A DNA stretch of 64,000 bases. Origin: Gonocerus acuteangulatus (Eukaryota > Arthropoda > Insecta > Hemiptera > Coreidae). Positions 11,796-22,639 of the stretch are shown here, one piece after another. The notes under the pieces are model-generated. The model saw only the letters and a program-made list of their open reading frames with translations, ran no database searches and had not been told where the DNA came from. Both the position numbers and the translations under genes were made by a program. The DNA lies in NCBI GenBank assembly GCA_946811695.1, contig OX328132.1, positions 122,152,235-122,216,234 on the forward strand, in the 5' to 3' direction. Each line of letters begins with the position of its first letter. Position 1 is the first letter of the stretch.

Positions 11796-13506
11796 GGTGT
11801 CCCGTAAATGTCTAGTCATATTGTGAGGGGTAATAGAGGACCCTTAGGGGAACAAAAAATGTTCTATGACAATTTCCCAAATTCTCGCCCATAAGGGAGA
11901 AAACGTAGTTTTGTCGTTTTTTCGAGACAAACGTGGTTTTTAAGAGAATAATCTTTGTAGCTCCCTCCCAGGTGGTACTACTAGAAAGGGAGTGAAACCA
12001 ATCGAAAGCTGAGTAAATTTACTATAAGACTAGTTGGAAGTAAACGTAAAAATAAATGAATGTATGTATGTATATCTTGCCAAAAGAAAGCTATTCTAAA
12101 TTTCCTGATATTTTATTGATATTTCTTTCCATCGTTACTCCTCAATGGGCAGGATCTGAGATTTCCGGGTTTCAGAAAAACTTTTTCATTTAACCAGCTT
12201 TCCATTCATGTATCACAACCCTGTGTTATTGAAGTATTTGAACGATTTAAGAATAAAAGTTTAAAAAAAACATGGATCTGTGAAAAGAAAATTATATTTT
12301 TTTCTTCAGTTTATTCAAAAAGCTGAAGAGAAATATTTATTTGTATAAATGTTTACATAAATAGTAAGTAAATATTTACTTAAAACAATAAAAACATTAA
12401 TTCCACGAATTTAAAAAAAATTCCTAAAACAGTAAATAAATAAAATACACAATTTGTTAATTACAGTAACTAATAATGGGTCCAGGAGGTGGCCATTAAT
12501 GAACCCCAACCATACATTAACCTCAAAAATTATTATTTTTACCTAGATCAAGCATTTGAACATATTTTTACAGGTATTTATTTAGAAAACAAATGCTTTA
12601 CCTTGAATTGATACTGATGACTATGCTTGTGAAACTCACTGGGATTCTTGTGAGCCCATGCGTTTTTGTTGTGGTAATTAAAAATTCTATCCCTCATAAA
12701 TAAGATGTACATAGTCCTGTAAAAATGTGTTCAAATGCGTGATATAGGTAAAAATAATAATTTTTGAGGTTAATGTATGGTTGGGGTTCCTTCATGGCCG
12801 CTTCCTGGACCCAGTATTAGTTACCTGAATTAATAAATTCAAAATAAATGTGTATTTTATTCATTTACTGTTTTAGGATTTTTTTTCATATTCGTGGAAG
12901 TAATTTTTTTTATTGTTTTAAGTAAATATTTACTTAATATTTATGTAAACATTTATAAAAATAAATATTTCTCTTCAGCTTTCTGAATAAACTGAAGAAA
13001 AAAATATAATTTTCTTTTCACAGATCCATTTTTTTTTTTAAACGTTTGTTCTTAAACCGTTCAAATACTTCAATAACACAGGGTTGTGATACATGACTGG
13101 AAAGCTGGTTAAATGAAGAAGTTTTTCTGAAACCCGGAAGTCTCAGATCCTGCCCATTGAGGAGTAACGATGGAAAGAATTATCAATATAATATCAGGAA
13201 ATTTAGAATAGCTTTCTTTTGGTAAGATATACATACTTACATTCATTCATTTTTACTTTTACTTCCAACTAGTCTTATAGTAAATTTACTCATCTTTCGA
13301 TTGGTTTCACTCTCTCTCTAGTAGTACCACCTGGGACAGAGCTCCACAGATTATTCTCTTAAAAACCACGTTTGTCTCGAAAAATCGACAAAACGACGTT
13401 TTCTCCCTTATGGGCGAGAATTCGGGAAATCGTCATAGAAAATTTATTGTTCCCCTAAGGGTCCTCTATCACCCCTCACAATATGACTAGACATTTACGG
13501 GACACC

Positions 13507-13509
<3 letters not shown>
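11793..13509. mobile_element. 1.7-kb near-perfect palindromic element, mariner-type ends
   Basis: Both ends read CAGGGTGTCCCGTAAATG going inward and sit directly inside TA tracts, consistent with TA target duplication. Arms of about 780 bp (11793-12575 and 12717-13509) are closely complementary, leaving a loop of about 140 bp. No open frame above background. Other elements with the same CAGGGTGTCCCG ends are at 16276-16569 and 56757-57357. Confidence 0.85.
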
Positions 13510-13510
<1 letters not shown>

Positions 13511-13590
<80 letters not shown>

Positions 13591-13640
13591 GTTACGGTGA
13601 AAGACCGAAATTGGAGAATGCTGACACTCACACACTCACA

Positions 13641-13718
<78 letters not shown>
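13511..13718. repeat. compound (TA)n-(CA)n microsatellite
   Basis: (TA)n at 13511-13587, a 32-base unique stretch, (CA)n at 13620-13687, then (TA)n to 13712. Long open frames here are translation of dinucleotide repeat only. Confidence 0.97.
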
Positions 13719-13974
13719 CTAGCTGACCCGGCAAACGTTGTTTTGCCTTTAAATTATTTCTAGTTCTCATTTTGGCAGTCAAATAAAAATTAACTATCTT
13801 ATTATAACTGTGTGAAGATGTGTTCTATGACTGAATGAAGAATAGAGCGCTGTGAACGATGACAGCCAAAAAAATAACAAAACACCAAACACACATCTCA
13901 TTTTACTTTATTATCTTGATTCATATATTTAAAATTATATGTCCATCACGAATTATGACAATAGACAGAAAAAA

Positions 13975-15070
13975 ACGAATCACTTTCTTAGTGCAATGGA
14001 GTGCACGATATTTTTGGTTACTCCATCTTTGGGCAACACAAACAAACTGGATGGCTTACCCTTGCGCGAACATAACACGTATAATTCCCCGTGTGAAAAA
14101 CACAGTGTGCCCAAATCTAAGCCACAAACAGACATCCTTTGGCGTGGCGACTTATTGATTGTCATTGCGAATGCCAATCTAATTGGAAAGTGTACGCTTT
14201 TTAATGAAATTTGCACGTCTGTGGGAATAATAGGGATTCTTGGTTATACATTTTCGTCTTGGAACTTGCCATTCAAAATTCCTGCTTCGACGACGTTTTT
14301 CATTAATTTTTCTAATCACTAATGGGGTACCATTGCACAGCCGTGGTGGGTTCAAATTACGAAGTAAAATACCCGGAGATCCAACCTTCAGTAGTAAATG
14401 GTGCGGTGGCATGACAGGCAAATCCGATGAGTTCAAAAACTCTGTTGGATAATTTACAGCTTCGTTGGAATCGCAAACTGTATCGATAGATTTGTATGAC
14501 ATCAAGTACCCTGGCAAGAACTCTTGTATCTTGATATTCAAATCGCCCACTGTCTGCCAAAATTGCTCTTTCTGCCAGCCACTCATGATCCATGTATTGT
14601 GCGTTTGCTTCGGGAAATATCTGGTCAATGAGATTATTTTATTTTATTTTATTTTTCTTACGGCGCATCTACATCTAGGTCATTAGCACCGACATCCAGG
14701 GTGCAGCGAGGAATTTTACCAGCGAGCCGTGGGATGATAAAATTCCTGCCGGAGGCAATGAGATTATTTTGCGAATTAACGATTGTGCAGAAATCGGTCG
14801 GTAATTTTATGCATCCAGTATGTTTGTTTACACCAACTTTTCCATCGCCGATATCTAACAGCTGTTTTGGTACTATTTCAGCGGGTAGATCTTGAACCAT
14901 TTGAACGCGCATATTTAATTTTAGCTGTACTTTTTCCACATTACGCCACAGTGGCGATGATTTTAAGCAAGCGTTGATGTCGTCAGCGTACGTTGAACGT
15001 GGAATGACGGGAAGTGTTTGTCTGAAATCACCTGAAAGGAGTAACGGAGTGCCGCCAAATAGTTTGTCGT
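13975..15070 (-). pseudogene. Helitron PIF1-like helicase, C-terminal part, decayed
   Basis: Minus-strand frames in order from 15070: a block with SGDFRQTLPVIPR (a PIF1 helicase motif) near 15000-15050, then KVQLKLNMRVQ and LDIGDGKVGVNK before the SINE insertion, then EFLPGYLMSYKSIDTVCDSN, EAVNYPTEFLNS, PPHHLLLKVGSPGILLRNLN, LCNGTPLVI, and finally FPIRLAFAMTINKSPRQ and CFSHGELYVLCSRKG. This is the conserved tail of the Helitron Rep-helicase. Frames change several times and the SINE at 14641-14755 interrupts it. The rolling-circle Rep nuclease is not present in this copy. Confidence 0.85.
14641..14755 (-). mobile_element. 5'-truncated SINE-3 inserted in the helicase pseudogene
   Basis: Flanked by the 15-base target duplication CAATGAGATTATTTT at 14626-14640 and 14756-14770. 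The sequence matches the 3' body of the full SINE at 39687-39890 (CATCTACATCTAGGTCATTAG, then ACATCCAGGGTG), with the A-rich tail appearing as the ATTTT-rich run at 14641-14656. The tRNA-like head is missing, as expected for 5' truncation. Confidence 0.88.
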
Positions 15071-15508
15071 TGTATTTTTATGTGTCCTTCAATGTCCAGT
15101 TCAATGCCTCTAGGGAATGTTTGTTTACTGGGTGAGAAATGACACCGGTAGACGATTTGCGGGAATAAATGATCGAGTGATAATTGATCAGTTATAGACC
15201 TTGAAGGGTTGAAAATTATTAAAGTACTAATATCTATTAAAAAATGGGTATGGGTGATAGAATAGTGAAAATTAAGTGTTTTATGTATTTTTTAATGCCA
15301 AACCATAAAAAAGTAAAAAGAAAAACAATTTTGTCTAAAAAAATGTATAAAGGAAAATGTTGGACTACCCTTATCACTTAGGGGTATGAAAAATAGTATA
15401 CGATCTATTCTCAGACCTACTGAGTATACACACAAAATTTCATAAAATTCGGCCAAGGTGTTTCGGAGGACTTCGGCAACAAACAATGTGACAGGAGAAT
15501 TTTATATA

Positions 15509-15515
<7 letters not shown>

Positions 15516-15561
<46 letters not shown>

Positions 15562-15606
15562 ATAAGCGGGGTTCCTCCCAATGAAGGGAGGGAGGAACCA
15601 CGCTAA
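15516..15606 (+). mobile_element. (TA)n tract plus 3' terminus of a microsatellite-centred A element
   Basis: (TA)n at 15516-15557 is followed by TTATAAGCGGGGTTCCTCCC and the matching GGGAGGAACCACGCTAAAA. The inverted GGTTCCTCCC / GGGAGGAACC forms the terminal hairpin of the A family. Confidence 0.7.
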
Positions 15607-15744
15607 AAACACCAAAAATCCAATTTTTTTTTAATCCATTGTACTTCATTATCTTAACTAATATATTTAATATTATATCTCTATCACTAATAATGACAAT
15701 ATTAAAAAAAAAAAATCTCTTCGAGAGGTGTACGATATTTTGGT

Positions 15745-16113
15745 TAGTCCATCTTTTAAGACAAGAACTTAACAGACGATTTGGACAAATCTACAGATTG
15801 TTGAACCGCAAATCACATTTAAGTACTGAAAACAAACTGATCATTTATAAATCACTACTGCAACCCATTTGGACGTACGGTTCAGAGCTCTGGGAACCTG
15901 CAAAACATCGAACATCAGACGCATTCAAACATTCCAATCCAAGGTCCTAAGAACAATAGTCATTGCTCCGTTTTATGTTTCCAACCTCAAGACGTCGTAT
16001 TATCCCGATTCCATCGTTTCCACTCATCCAAGTCCTCTCCACATCGAGCGCCACCCACACACTCTCTCCACCGAGGCGACTCAAAAGACATTGGCCTAGA
16101 GATCTGCTACAGT
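15745..16113 (+). pseudogene. jockey-type LINE reverse transcriptase, C-terminal fragment
   Basis: The + strand reads QIYRLLNRKSHLSTENKLII then YKSLLQPIWTYGSELWEPAK, followed after a frame change (about 15910) by RIQTFQSKVLRTIVIAPFYV, and after another change by PRRLKRHWPRDLLQ and a stop at 16111-16113. These blocks, in this order, are the conserved C-terminal tail of jockey-clade ORF2 proteins. At least two frameshifts make it dead. A homologous but separate fragment lies on the minus strand at 36975-37320. Confidence 0.8.
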
Positions 16114-16275
16114 GAGCAGGTGAAGTGTTAGCTATGACTTCTTCTTTGTTCAAGAGCGAGCAGACGGGAGCTTGTGTAGGCCCCTCTCATCGTCCTTCTG
16201 GCGTTAATCGAGGATGAAGTTGGGAGGCCTGTTTGACATTGTATCATTCATCACATTACCCGATGTATTTATATA

Positions 16276-16569
16276 CAGGATGTAATAATCAATAAAGACA
16301 AATACAGACAAAAAGTCCTTTAGAGATTTGCTCGTTTTTGCTTCGTTTTGGAGAAAATCACAAAACAAGAAAGGAAACGAGTTTTCATTTTTGTACATAC
16401 TTATTTAAATTTTCAATGGAGAAAAATTGTCATCTTCTTCTTGCTTCTTGTTTTGCGATTTTCTCCAAAACTAAGCAAAAATGAGCAAATGTCTAAAGGA
16501 TTTTGTGTTTTAGTTTTTTGGTACCCAACGCGCTCCTGAAGTTTTTCCATTTAAAATCGGGACACCCTG
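16276..16569. mobile_element. 294-bp MITE with ~65-bp inverted repeats
   Basis: Arms AAAGTCCTTTAGAGATTTGC.. and the reversed AAAATCCTTTAGACATTTGC.. enclose the centre near 16410. The outer ends are CAGGATGT (16276) and, reversed, CAGGGTGTCCCG (16569), flanked by TATA. Same terminal class as the palindrome at 11793. Confidence 0.7.
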
Positions 16570-16589
16570 TGTATATAAATTGAAAAAAA

Positions 16590-17284
16590 AGTCCATCTTT
16601 AGCCAACACAAACAAACTAGATGATTTACCTATGCGAGAACATGCCACGTATAATCGTCCGTGTGAAAAACACGTTTTGTCCAAATCTAAGCCACAAACA
16701 GACATCGTCTGGCCTTGCGAATGATTGATTGTCATTGCGAATGCCAATCTAATTGGCAATTGAACGCGTTTGTATTTAATTGGCACATCTGTATTAATAT
16801 TGCCCGAAATCTGCGAAGGGAGTAAGAGAAAGCTTATTGTATGAGAAAGACAGGCAACCGCCTTCGTTCTCATCCTTACTGCGAGCTGTTTATTGTGTGA
16901 GAAGTGACAACGGTAGACGCCTGGCGGGAATAACTCTTATTATCTAGTAATAATTGATCAGTTATCGATCACGAAGGGTTGAAAATTATTGAAGTACTAA
17001 TATCGTTATTATAAAATGGGGATTCGTGGTAGAAGGTTGAACATTTAGGGTTGTATGTATTTTTTAATCCCAAATCATAAAAAAATAAAAATTAAATATT
17101 TTGTCCAAAAAAATAAAAAAATATCTTTTGGGGTGGGGCACCCTTATCACTTAGGGATATGAAAAACAGTTTATATCCTATTCTCAAACCTATCGAATAT
17201 ACACAAAACATTTCATAAAAATCGGTCAAGCAGTTTCGGAGGAGTTTGGTCACTAACACAGTGACAACAGAATTTTATATATTA
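16590..17284 (-). mobile_element. second Helitron fragment
   Basis: Contains a helicase C-terminal remnant at its lower end. At 17150-17284 it carries the same 5' region as the first copy: CCCTTATCACTTAGGGATATG and ACAGAATTTTATATA on the + strand. No hairpin-CTRR terminus remains; the 3' end is lost next to the MITE at 16569. Confidence 0.65.
16600..16860 (-). pseudogene. Helitron helicase C-terminal fragment
   Basis: The minus strand reads VQLPIRLAFAMTINHSQGQT, MSVCGLDLDKTCFSHGRLYV and ACSRIGKSSSLFVLAKDG, homologous to the fragment at 13980-14216 and better conserved there (HSQGQT retained where the first copy has KSPRQR). The frame continues into unrelated sequence on both sides, so it is a fragment. 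Confidence 0.8.
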
Positions 17285-17589
17285 GACATATACATATATA
17301 ACATGTTGTCATCAATCCAATAGTCCATGTTCCAAATTGTCATCCGCTTCCCCCAAATCCCAGAGGTCAATCCCTTTCAGCTCAAACCCCTCCCCAAAAC
17401 ACTCCCAAGAGACCATAGCGCAGGGGCCAGCCAGCTATCTCAATAGCAACGAACAAAGAGAGAAAACAATGTTCAATGGAATTGAAAGAAAATCGCTTCT
17501 TCAAATACTGAGTGAATCTTTACAAATATTTTTCAATCACTTTATATAATAATAATTGCAAATATCGCTGTACCTATATCCTTAAATGA
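17285..17589. other. unassigned sequence
   Basis: No recognisable gene or repeat; the 70-codon frame at 17337 has no identifiable domain. Confidence 0.5.
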
Positions 17590-18290
17590 ACGCAAATAAT
17601 AGATAGTTAATGGTAAGAACTATTGAAGTCTAATTACTGGATAGATAGTTAGTGGTAAGAACTATTGAAGTCTAGTTAATGGATAGATAGTTAGTTATAT
17701 GAACTATTGATGTCTAGTTAATGGGTAGATAGTGATACGAACTTTTGAAGTCTAGTTAATGGATTGATAGTTAGTGATATGAGCTAAGAATATAGTTAGT
17801 GATATGAACTATTGATGTCTAGTTAATGGGTAGATAGTTAATGGTAAGATCTATTGAATTCTAGTTAATGGATAGATAGTTATACGAACTATTGAAGTCT
17901 ACTTAATGGATAGATAGTGATACGAACTATTGAAGTCTAGCTAATGGATAGATAGTTAATGGTAAGATCTATTGAAGTCTAGTTAATGGATAGATAGTTA
18001 ATGGTAAGATCAATTGAAGTCTAGTTAATGGATTGATAGTTAATGGTAAGATCTATTGAAGTCTAGTTAATGGATAGATAGTTATACGAACTATTGAAGT
18101 CTAGTTAATGGATAGATAGTTATACGAACTATTGAAGTCTACTTAATGGATAGATATTTAATGGTAAGATCTATTGAAGTCTAGTTAATGGATAGATAGT
18201 TAATGGTAAGATCAATTGAAATCTAGTTAATGGATTGATAGTTAATGGTAAGATCTATTGAAGTCTAGTTAATGGTTATGTAGTTAAGGT
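17590..18290. repeat. 42-bp minisatellite (with ~35-bp variants), about 17 copies
   Basis: Unit GGATAGATAGTTAATGGTAA followed by GATCTATTGAAGTCTAGTTAAT. Some units replace the middle with TATACGAACT and are shorter. Rich in GATA. Confidence 0.92.
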
Positions 18291-18299
18291 CCTATCGGG

Positions 18300-18600
18300 T
18301 AAGCAGAGATAAGCACCTATCGAATTAAGTGTGTATAATTAAACATGGTCGAGAGTCGAGGACGAGGCGGCCATCTTCCCCCGCCCTACGCATGCTTTAC
18401 CTAAATCCTGGAATCCTTTGCTTAAGTTATTGAGCGGGCACACGCACCAGCCCCTGCTCCTCTCCTCAGCCTCTACATTCTCGCCTTTACCGCTAACTAA
18501 ATCCTCATTAGCTAATTATAATTATGTTTAGACATTTATCATTTACTTAATTATATTTTACCACGTCATTAACTTCATCCCTCAGTGCAAACAATTTAAA
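18300..18600. promoter_or_regulatory. low-repeat island with homeodomain-type motifs (candidate regulatory DNA)
   Basis: Higher GC and no repeat family seen, in contrast to its surroundings. Contains GGCGGCCATCTTCC (YY1-like core) and a cluster CATTAGCTAATTATAATTATG of TAAT sites. Regulatory function is inference from composition and proximity (about 24 kb upstream) to the homeobox exons. Confidence 0.2.
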
Positions 18601-18959
18601 AAAAAAAAAAAACCTCTACAATCCTTGATCAATTCTAACTACTTGATGTCGTACATAAACCTGTTTAAAATGTATTCCAACTAGGGTCTTTTGCATAGTT
18701 AATATGAATTTAAAAGGAAAGTCCGTCACGCTGGAGCTGCATATCAAAGCATATTTCTCATAATTTGGGTACTGTAGACTGCATTCTTGAATAAATTGCT
18801 TAAAATAACCTATATAAATAAAATAAAAACACAAATATTTCTGCTATTTTACATTTGTAATGAGCAACTCAATCAAATTACTTTAATTTTATTAATTTTT
18901 TAAATAATTTTCTTGCAAAGTTTTGCGTATGGTTGGTACTAAACTACTTAATAAATACA
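18601..18959. other. A-rich tract and B-type repeat fragment
   Basis: Contains an A15 run at 18599-18613 and, reversed, GCAGCTCCAGCGTGACGGAC, related to B-repeat fragments at 61830 and 46980. The 72-codon minus-strand frame here resembles one at 61730-61845 only because the DNA repeat is shared. Confidence 0.4.
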
Positions 18960-19502
18960 CGAAAACTTCACATTTTCCTCTGAGGCAGGAACGGGATACC
19001 CCTAGCGGTAGACATGAGAAGTAATATCAACAACGTGGCACTCCTAGCGGCAGCTATGCCAACTTAGTACAAAGTAAACCCCCCTTCCGACAGACCGATT
19101 TAGTTCATTTTTAAAATACTTCTTACTTAATTCTATTTATATAAAAAAGATCTATTCCGAGTTTTGTTACAATACAACAGAAAACATGACCGGTATGGGC
19201 AAATTAGCACTTTTGCTCCGGAGTAACCCCGCCCCCCCCCCCTTAATGAACGGATTTATTTTATTTTTACAAAGTATGTTTCTCTGTAGATGACCGCAAC
19301 GAATACCGAATTTCGTTGAAATATCAAAAAAACTACGGCTGTCATGGTCAAATTAGTGTTTTGGGTCCGGTGTAAACCCCATCTCCCGGTGGACCGATTT
19401 TGGTGGTTAAAGAACTCGTTCAATCGTTTGCCAAGTGAACACTGTATACCAAGTTTCGTGACGAAAAAACAAATACCCTGCTACCTAAAGTGTTAACAGA
19501 CA

Positions 19503-19559
<57 letters not shown>

Positions 19560-19640
19560 TTTAACGGGTGTCTACTAGGTAGGATCGATAAAGATTTGAA
19601 GAAATTTTTCAAAAATTCCGTCATGAGTGCAACCTCAATC
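18960..19640 (+). mobile_element. microsatellite-centred element: C module - (TA)n - F module
   Basis: The C module (18960-19506) contains three diverged sub-blocks with CCGGAGTAA and C-run motifs and ends AACAGACAAACA. The (TA)n tract spans 19507-19556. The F module follows (AATTTTAACGGGTGTCTACT, GATAAAGATTTGAAGAAA, CCGTCATGAGTGCAACCTCA) and is cut by the SINE at about 19650. Homologous complete examples are at 35500-36975 and 59635-61500. Confidence 0.75.
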
Positions 19641-19654
19641 AATTTCCTTCATTC

Positions 19655-19890
19655 CCTAACAGGCCACGAGGGTCCTTAGGGGCAGATACTATAGAGGTGT
19701 CTGATTCATGACCATACGGCACACTAGGGAGATAGTATGGTCAGTACTATGTTCTGACCGCCTGATTTTCCCCTTGCTGCTGCGACTGCAGGGTCATTAG
19801 CACCAAGGTACCCATTAATAAATTTTTTAAAGGATGGTTTGGCCTAGGGACGGTCAAGGAGGCCGAATCCAACCCATGCATAATGGAGAA
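19655..19890 (-). mobile_element. SINE-2 body, reversed copy
   Basis: Matches the reverse complement of the SINE-2 body (GGCCACGAGGGTCCTTAGGG, GCACACTAGGGAGATAGT, CTAGGGACGGTCAAGGAGGC). The tRNA-like head has decayed beyond recognition. Confidence 0.7.
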
Positions 19891-20439
19891 ATCACCCACG
19901 CATAATTTGGCTTACAGAGGGTAGAGACTTAAGATGACTTCACTTCACGGCACAAATAGTGCATGTGAGAGTCTATACTGGGATAATTAGATATGGCTAG
20001 GCTATCATTACGACGAAGAAAATATCAGATTTTGCTCTAAGGAGATTCATAGTTTATAGGTTTAGCCGCAACTTTCAATGGTTGTAAAACAATAGACCCA
20101 AGGCACAATAGATCCAGGGTAGATATAGTAGCTCTCTAATACTGTGTTGGAATTAAAGGTGGTAGGCGTGATATGTGCTGACCAAGGGTAGGTGCGGTTG
20201 AACTAGTGGAAAAGAGAAGATATACAGCTTTGATAGATGAGATTGTAGTTATAAGCGGTAAATACTTCTTGGGTTTAGCTGGACTCGGTCAAGATCAACA
20301 TACATGCAACGAGTTTTACTGCAAGTATTTACTGTTTAAATTGTTTTAGCGGGTTACGTCACGCTCGTCGTACAGGTTGTGGAAGCTTGAGTTCCAGGTT
20401 GGTTCGTTTCGTTCATTTAAGGGGAACAACGTCACATTG
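19891..20439. other. unassigned sequence
   Basis: No gene, known repeat or structural signal seen. Confidence 0.5.
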
Positions 20440-21178
20440 AAAGTTTAGTTGGAGGGAGCCTAGGTAAAAAGGATTAGCGTAATTGGTTTTAAAGGAAATA
20501 AGTCACGTTTGAGGCTGAATTATAGAGAACCTACGTCAGAAGGATTAGCTTGATTGGTTTTAGAGGAACTAACTTACGTTGGAGGCTGAATTATAGAGAA
20601 CCTACTTCAGAAGGATTAGCTTATTTTTTTTCAAGTGAAACTACGTTAGGTTGGAGGGAGCCTATTTCAAAAAGATTAGCTTAATTGGGCTTAAAGTTAG
20701 AGGGAGCCTACGCCAGAAGAATTAGCTTGGTTTGTTTAAGGGGAAATACGTAACTTTGAAGGGAGCCTAAGTCAGAAAGGTTAGCGTAGTTTGTTTTAGC
20801 AGGTCTTGGTATTGTTGGAGGTACAGTTGGACGGAGCCTACGTCAGAAGGGTTAGCGGAGTTTGTTTAGGAGGTCTTGGTCATGTTGGGGGTACAGTTGG
20901 AGGGAGCCTACGTCAGAAGGGTTAGCGTAGTTTGTTTAGGAGGTCTTGGTCATGTTGGGGGTACAGTTGGAGGGAGCCTACGTCAGAAGGGTTAGCGTAG
21001 TTTGTTTTAGCAGGTCTTGGTCATGTTGGAGGTACAGTTGGACGGAGCCTACGTCAGAAGGGTTAGCGGAGTTTGTTTAGGAGGTCTTGGTCATGTTGGA
21101 GGTAAAGTTGGAGGGAGCCTACGTCAGAAGGGTTAGCGAAGTTTGTTTTAGCAGGTCTTTGTGATTTTAGAGGCACAG
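20440..21178. repeat. ~70-bp minisatellite, about 10 copies
   Basis: GGAGGGAGCCTACGTCAGAA starts units at 20899, 20969, 21040 and 21110 (period 70-71). Earlier copies (20440-20830) are diverged and about 60 bp. GTACAGTTGG precedes each late unit. Confidence 0.92.
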
Positions 21179-21189
21179 TTTAGATCGCC

Positions 21190-21640
21190 TCACAAGTGTT
21201 GATCGGAACCAGAAGTTAATATAGGAGATGTGTCGTTAACTGCTGTAGTTTTTCTATGTAGCATGAAGGAACAGGCAGTAGGAAATGGTTTAAGCGAGGC
21301 TAGGTGAGCAGGGAGGTGCAAGCAGGGTTGGCTGTTTGCCTGTGCATATGTAAACACGGCTTGATTGCTGCCCTAGTTACGTATGCAAATGGAGAAAGCA
21401 GAGGCAATCATCTCTTTCCGCGGCCCCACCCCGTTAGCCCGATAATTAGAGGCACCTCCCGAATCTGACTGAAGGGGGGGGGGGGAATCCCGTGTCATCA
21501 GTCGTTCCAAGTCCCACCCAATCAGTCTGGTGGAGCTACTTTTTGCATCCAACGTATTAGGAATTACTGAGTGGGTTAGATCAGATAATTTGAATTCCGG
21601 AATTTAATCAATCAAACTCCAGGTAATTAGGGATGAAAAT
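21190..21640. promoter_or_regulatory. low-repeat island with POU and TAAT motifs (candidate regulatory DNA)
   Basis: Contains a perfect POU octamer ATGCAAAT (in GTATGCAAATGG, about 21383), TGTGCATATGTAAACA, GATAATTAG, and CAATCAAACTCCAGGTAATTAG near 21612. Mixed composition with no repeat family except a G11 run. Regulatory function is inference; cross-species conservation would be the test. Confidence 0.22.
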
Positions 21641-21825
21641 TAATTTGTTCATTAAATTGGGTTGTCTGCAAAATAATTCAGGATTTTACGTTTTCTTTTA
21701 AAAAATCCTCTTTATAATCATCCGTTTACGTTTACTGGATTATTCTTTTGTATGACTGTCAACACTTACTAATCCTCTTCTAAGTGATAATGTTTGTTCA
21801 CCTCTGTAGCATTCTTCTACTTATA

Positions 21826-21836
21826 TATATATTATA

Positions 21837-21893
<57 letters not shown>

Positions 21894-22065
21894 CTATCTT
21901 CTGTTTATTTTTCATCGCTGGGATCATATTTTTGGATGGAACGGCATTTTTCTCCAGCGGTGGTACTCCTCCCCACTTTTTCCTGGAATATTTCGATGGG
22001 TTCATGTCCATCTTCGTCAGTCAGGTACTTGTTTCTTCCTCAGTAGTTGCTGAGGGAATGACATT
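21826..22065 (-). mobile_element. Penelope-like element 3' fragment with hammerhead, beside a TA tract
   Basis: (TA)n at 21826-21888 is followed by sequence that on the minus strand reads from GGAAATGTCATTCCCTCAGC (22065) through a hammerhead core to AATGCCGTTCCATCC and ATGAAAAATAAACAG (21895). The shared CCGCTGGAGA and CATTCCCT blocks link it to the Penelope fragment at 36265-36840. No protein part remains. Confidence 0.6.
21982..22025 (-). ncRNA. hammerhead ribozyme candidate (class D)
   Basis: Minus strand: stem I strand CCTGA; core CTGACGA; one extra A; stem II GATGG / CCATC with loop; core GAA; palindromic stem III ATAT; cleavage base T; stem I partner CCAGG (four of five pairs). All invariant core positions are present. 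Cleavage would fall between 21987 and 21986 read on the minus strand. Type I topology with the minimal stem III known from Penelope-like elements. Activity is not shown by sequence alone. Confidence 0.65.
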
Positions 22066-22639
22066 TCCCCCCCCCCCCCCCCCCCACCTGTAAAACTACT
22101 GGTTCATGGCCATAGATAGATAGATAGAACAAGGGCCCCCTAAGTGGAAATATCCTGCTGGGTCACCTATAGTACCCTGCATCCGGCGGAGAGACGAACA
22201 CGGAGATAGAGTGGTCAGTATCATGCTTCGACTGCCTGATATTGTCCTCTTCAGGTATCCATTAAAGCCCCGTTTTCACCGGGCAATAATACGAAAGCGT
22301 GGCCAAGGAATTCGTCGAATTTCCTCGTGTGAACGAGGTGGCATGAGTTTGCATCTGACGTCATCGGATATCAGGCAAATTCACGAACGGTATTAAACGT
22401 GTTGATTTTCATGTTTGGTCACGAATTTCACCTGACCTGCATCTGGGATCTCAATGCAACAAGTGTTTAGTTTTTGAAGACCAAAATTTAGAAATTTTGG
22501 AGTCTTCGTTTCGCATAATTTAACTCCAAGACGACGAAACTTTGAAAATGTTAGAATTATATGCGAGGTTTTTACACGATCTATCGTGCAAAGAATGTAA
22601 AGACCGGTAAAAGGGTTTATTTTAACCTCCATTTTTATT
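22066..22639. other. C-run, SINE-2-like remnant and unassigned sequence
   Basis: A C18 run ends at 22085 and a short GATA repeat at 22114-22128. At 22125-22250 CCTATAGTACCCTGCATCC and GATAGAGTGGTCAGTATCAT resemble a diverged reversed SINE-2. At 22260-22400 the sequence CACCGGGCAATAATACGAAAG and a perfect CRE-type TGACGTCA (about 22358) occur; significance unknown. Confidence 0.4.

Larger units (their letters stand above)
13719..15509 (-). mobile_element. Helitron remnant with intact 3' terminus
   Basis: On the minus strand the element ends in a hairpin (GGCAAA..TTTGCC, 13730-13747) followed by GGGTCAG and CTAG at 13722-13719, then T. This is the canonical Helitron 3' end: hairpin, about ten bases, CTRR, insertion before T. 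The other end near 15509 reads CTATATAAAATTCTCCTGTC on the minus strand, a form common on arthropod Helitrons. It contains helicase pseudogene sequence and an inserted SINE; at about 1.8 kb it is heavily deleted. A (TA)n tract flanks each end. Confidence 0.8.

Noticed and set aside
13476..13722. Open frames of alternating Tyr-Ile, Cys-Val or Thr-His residues at this and many TA/CA tracts
   Set aside because: They are translations of dinucleotide repeats without stops, with no flanking protein-like sequence.
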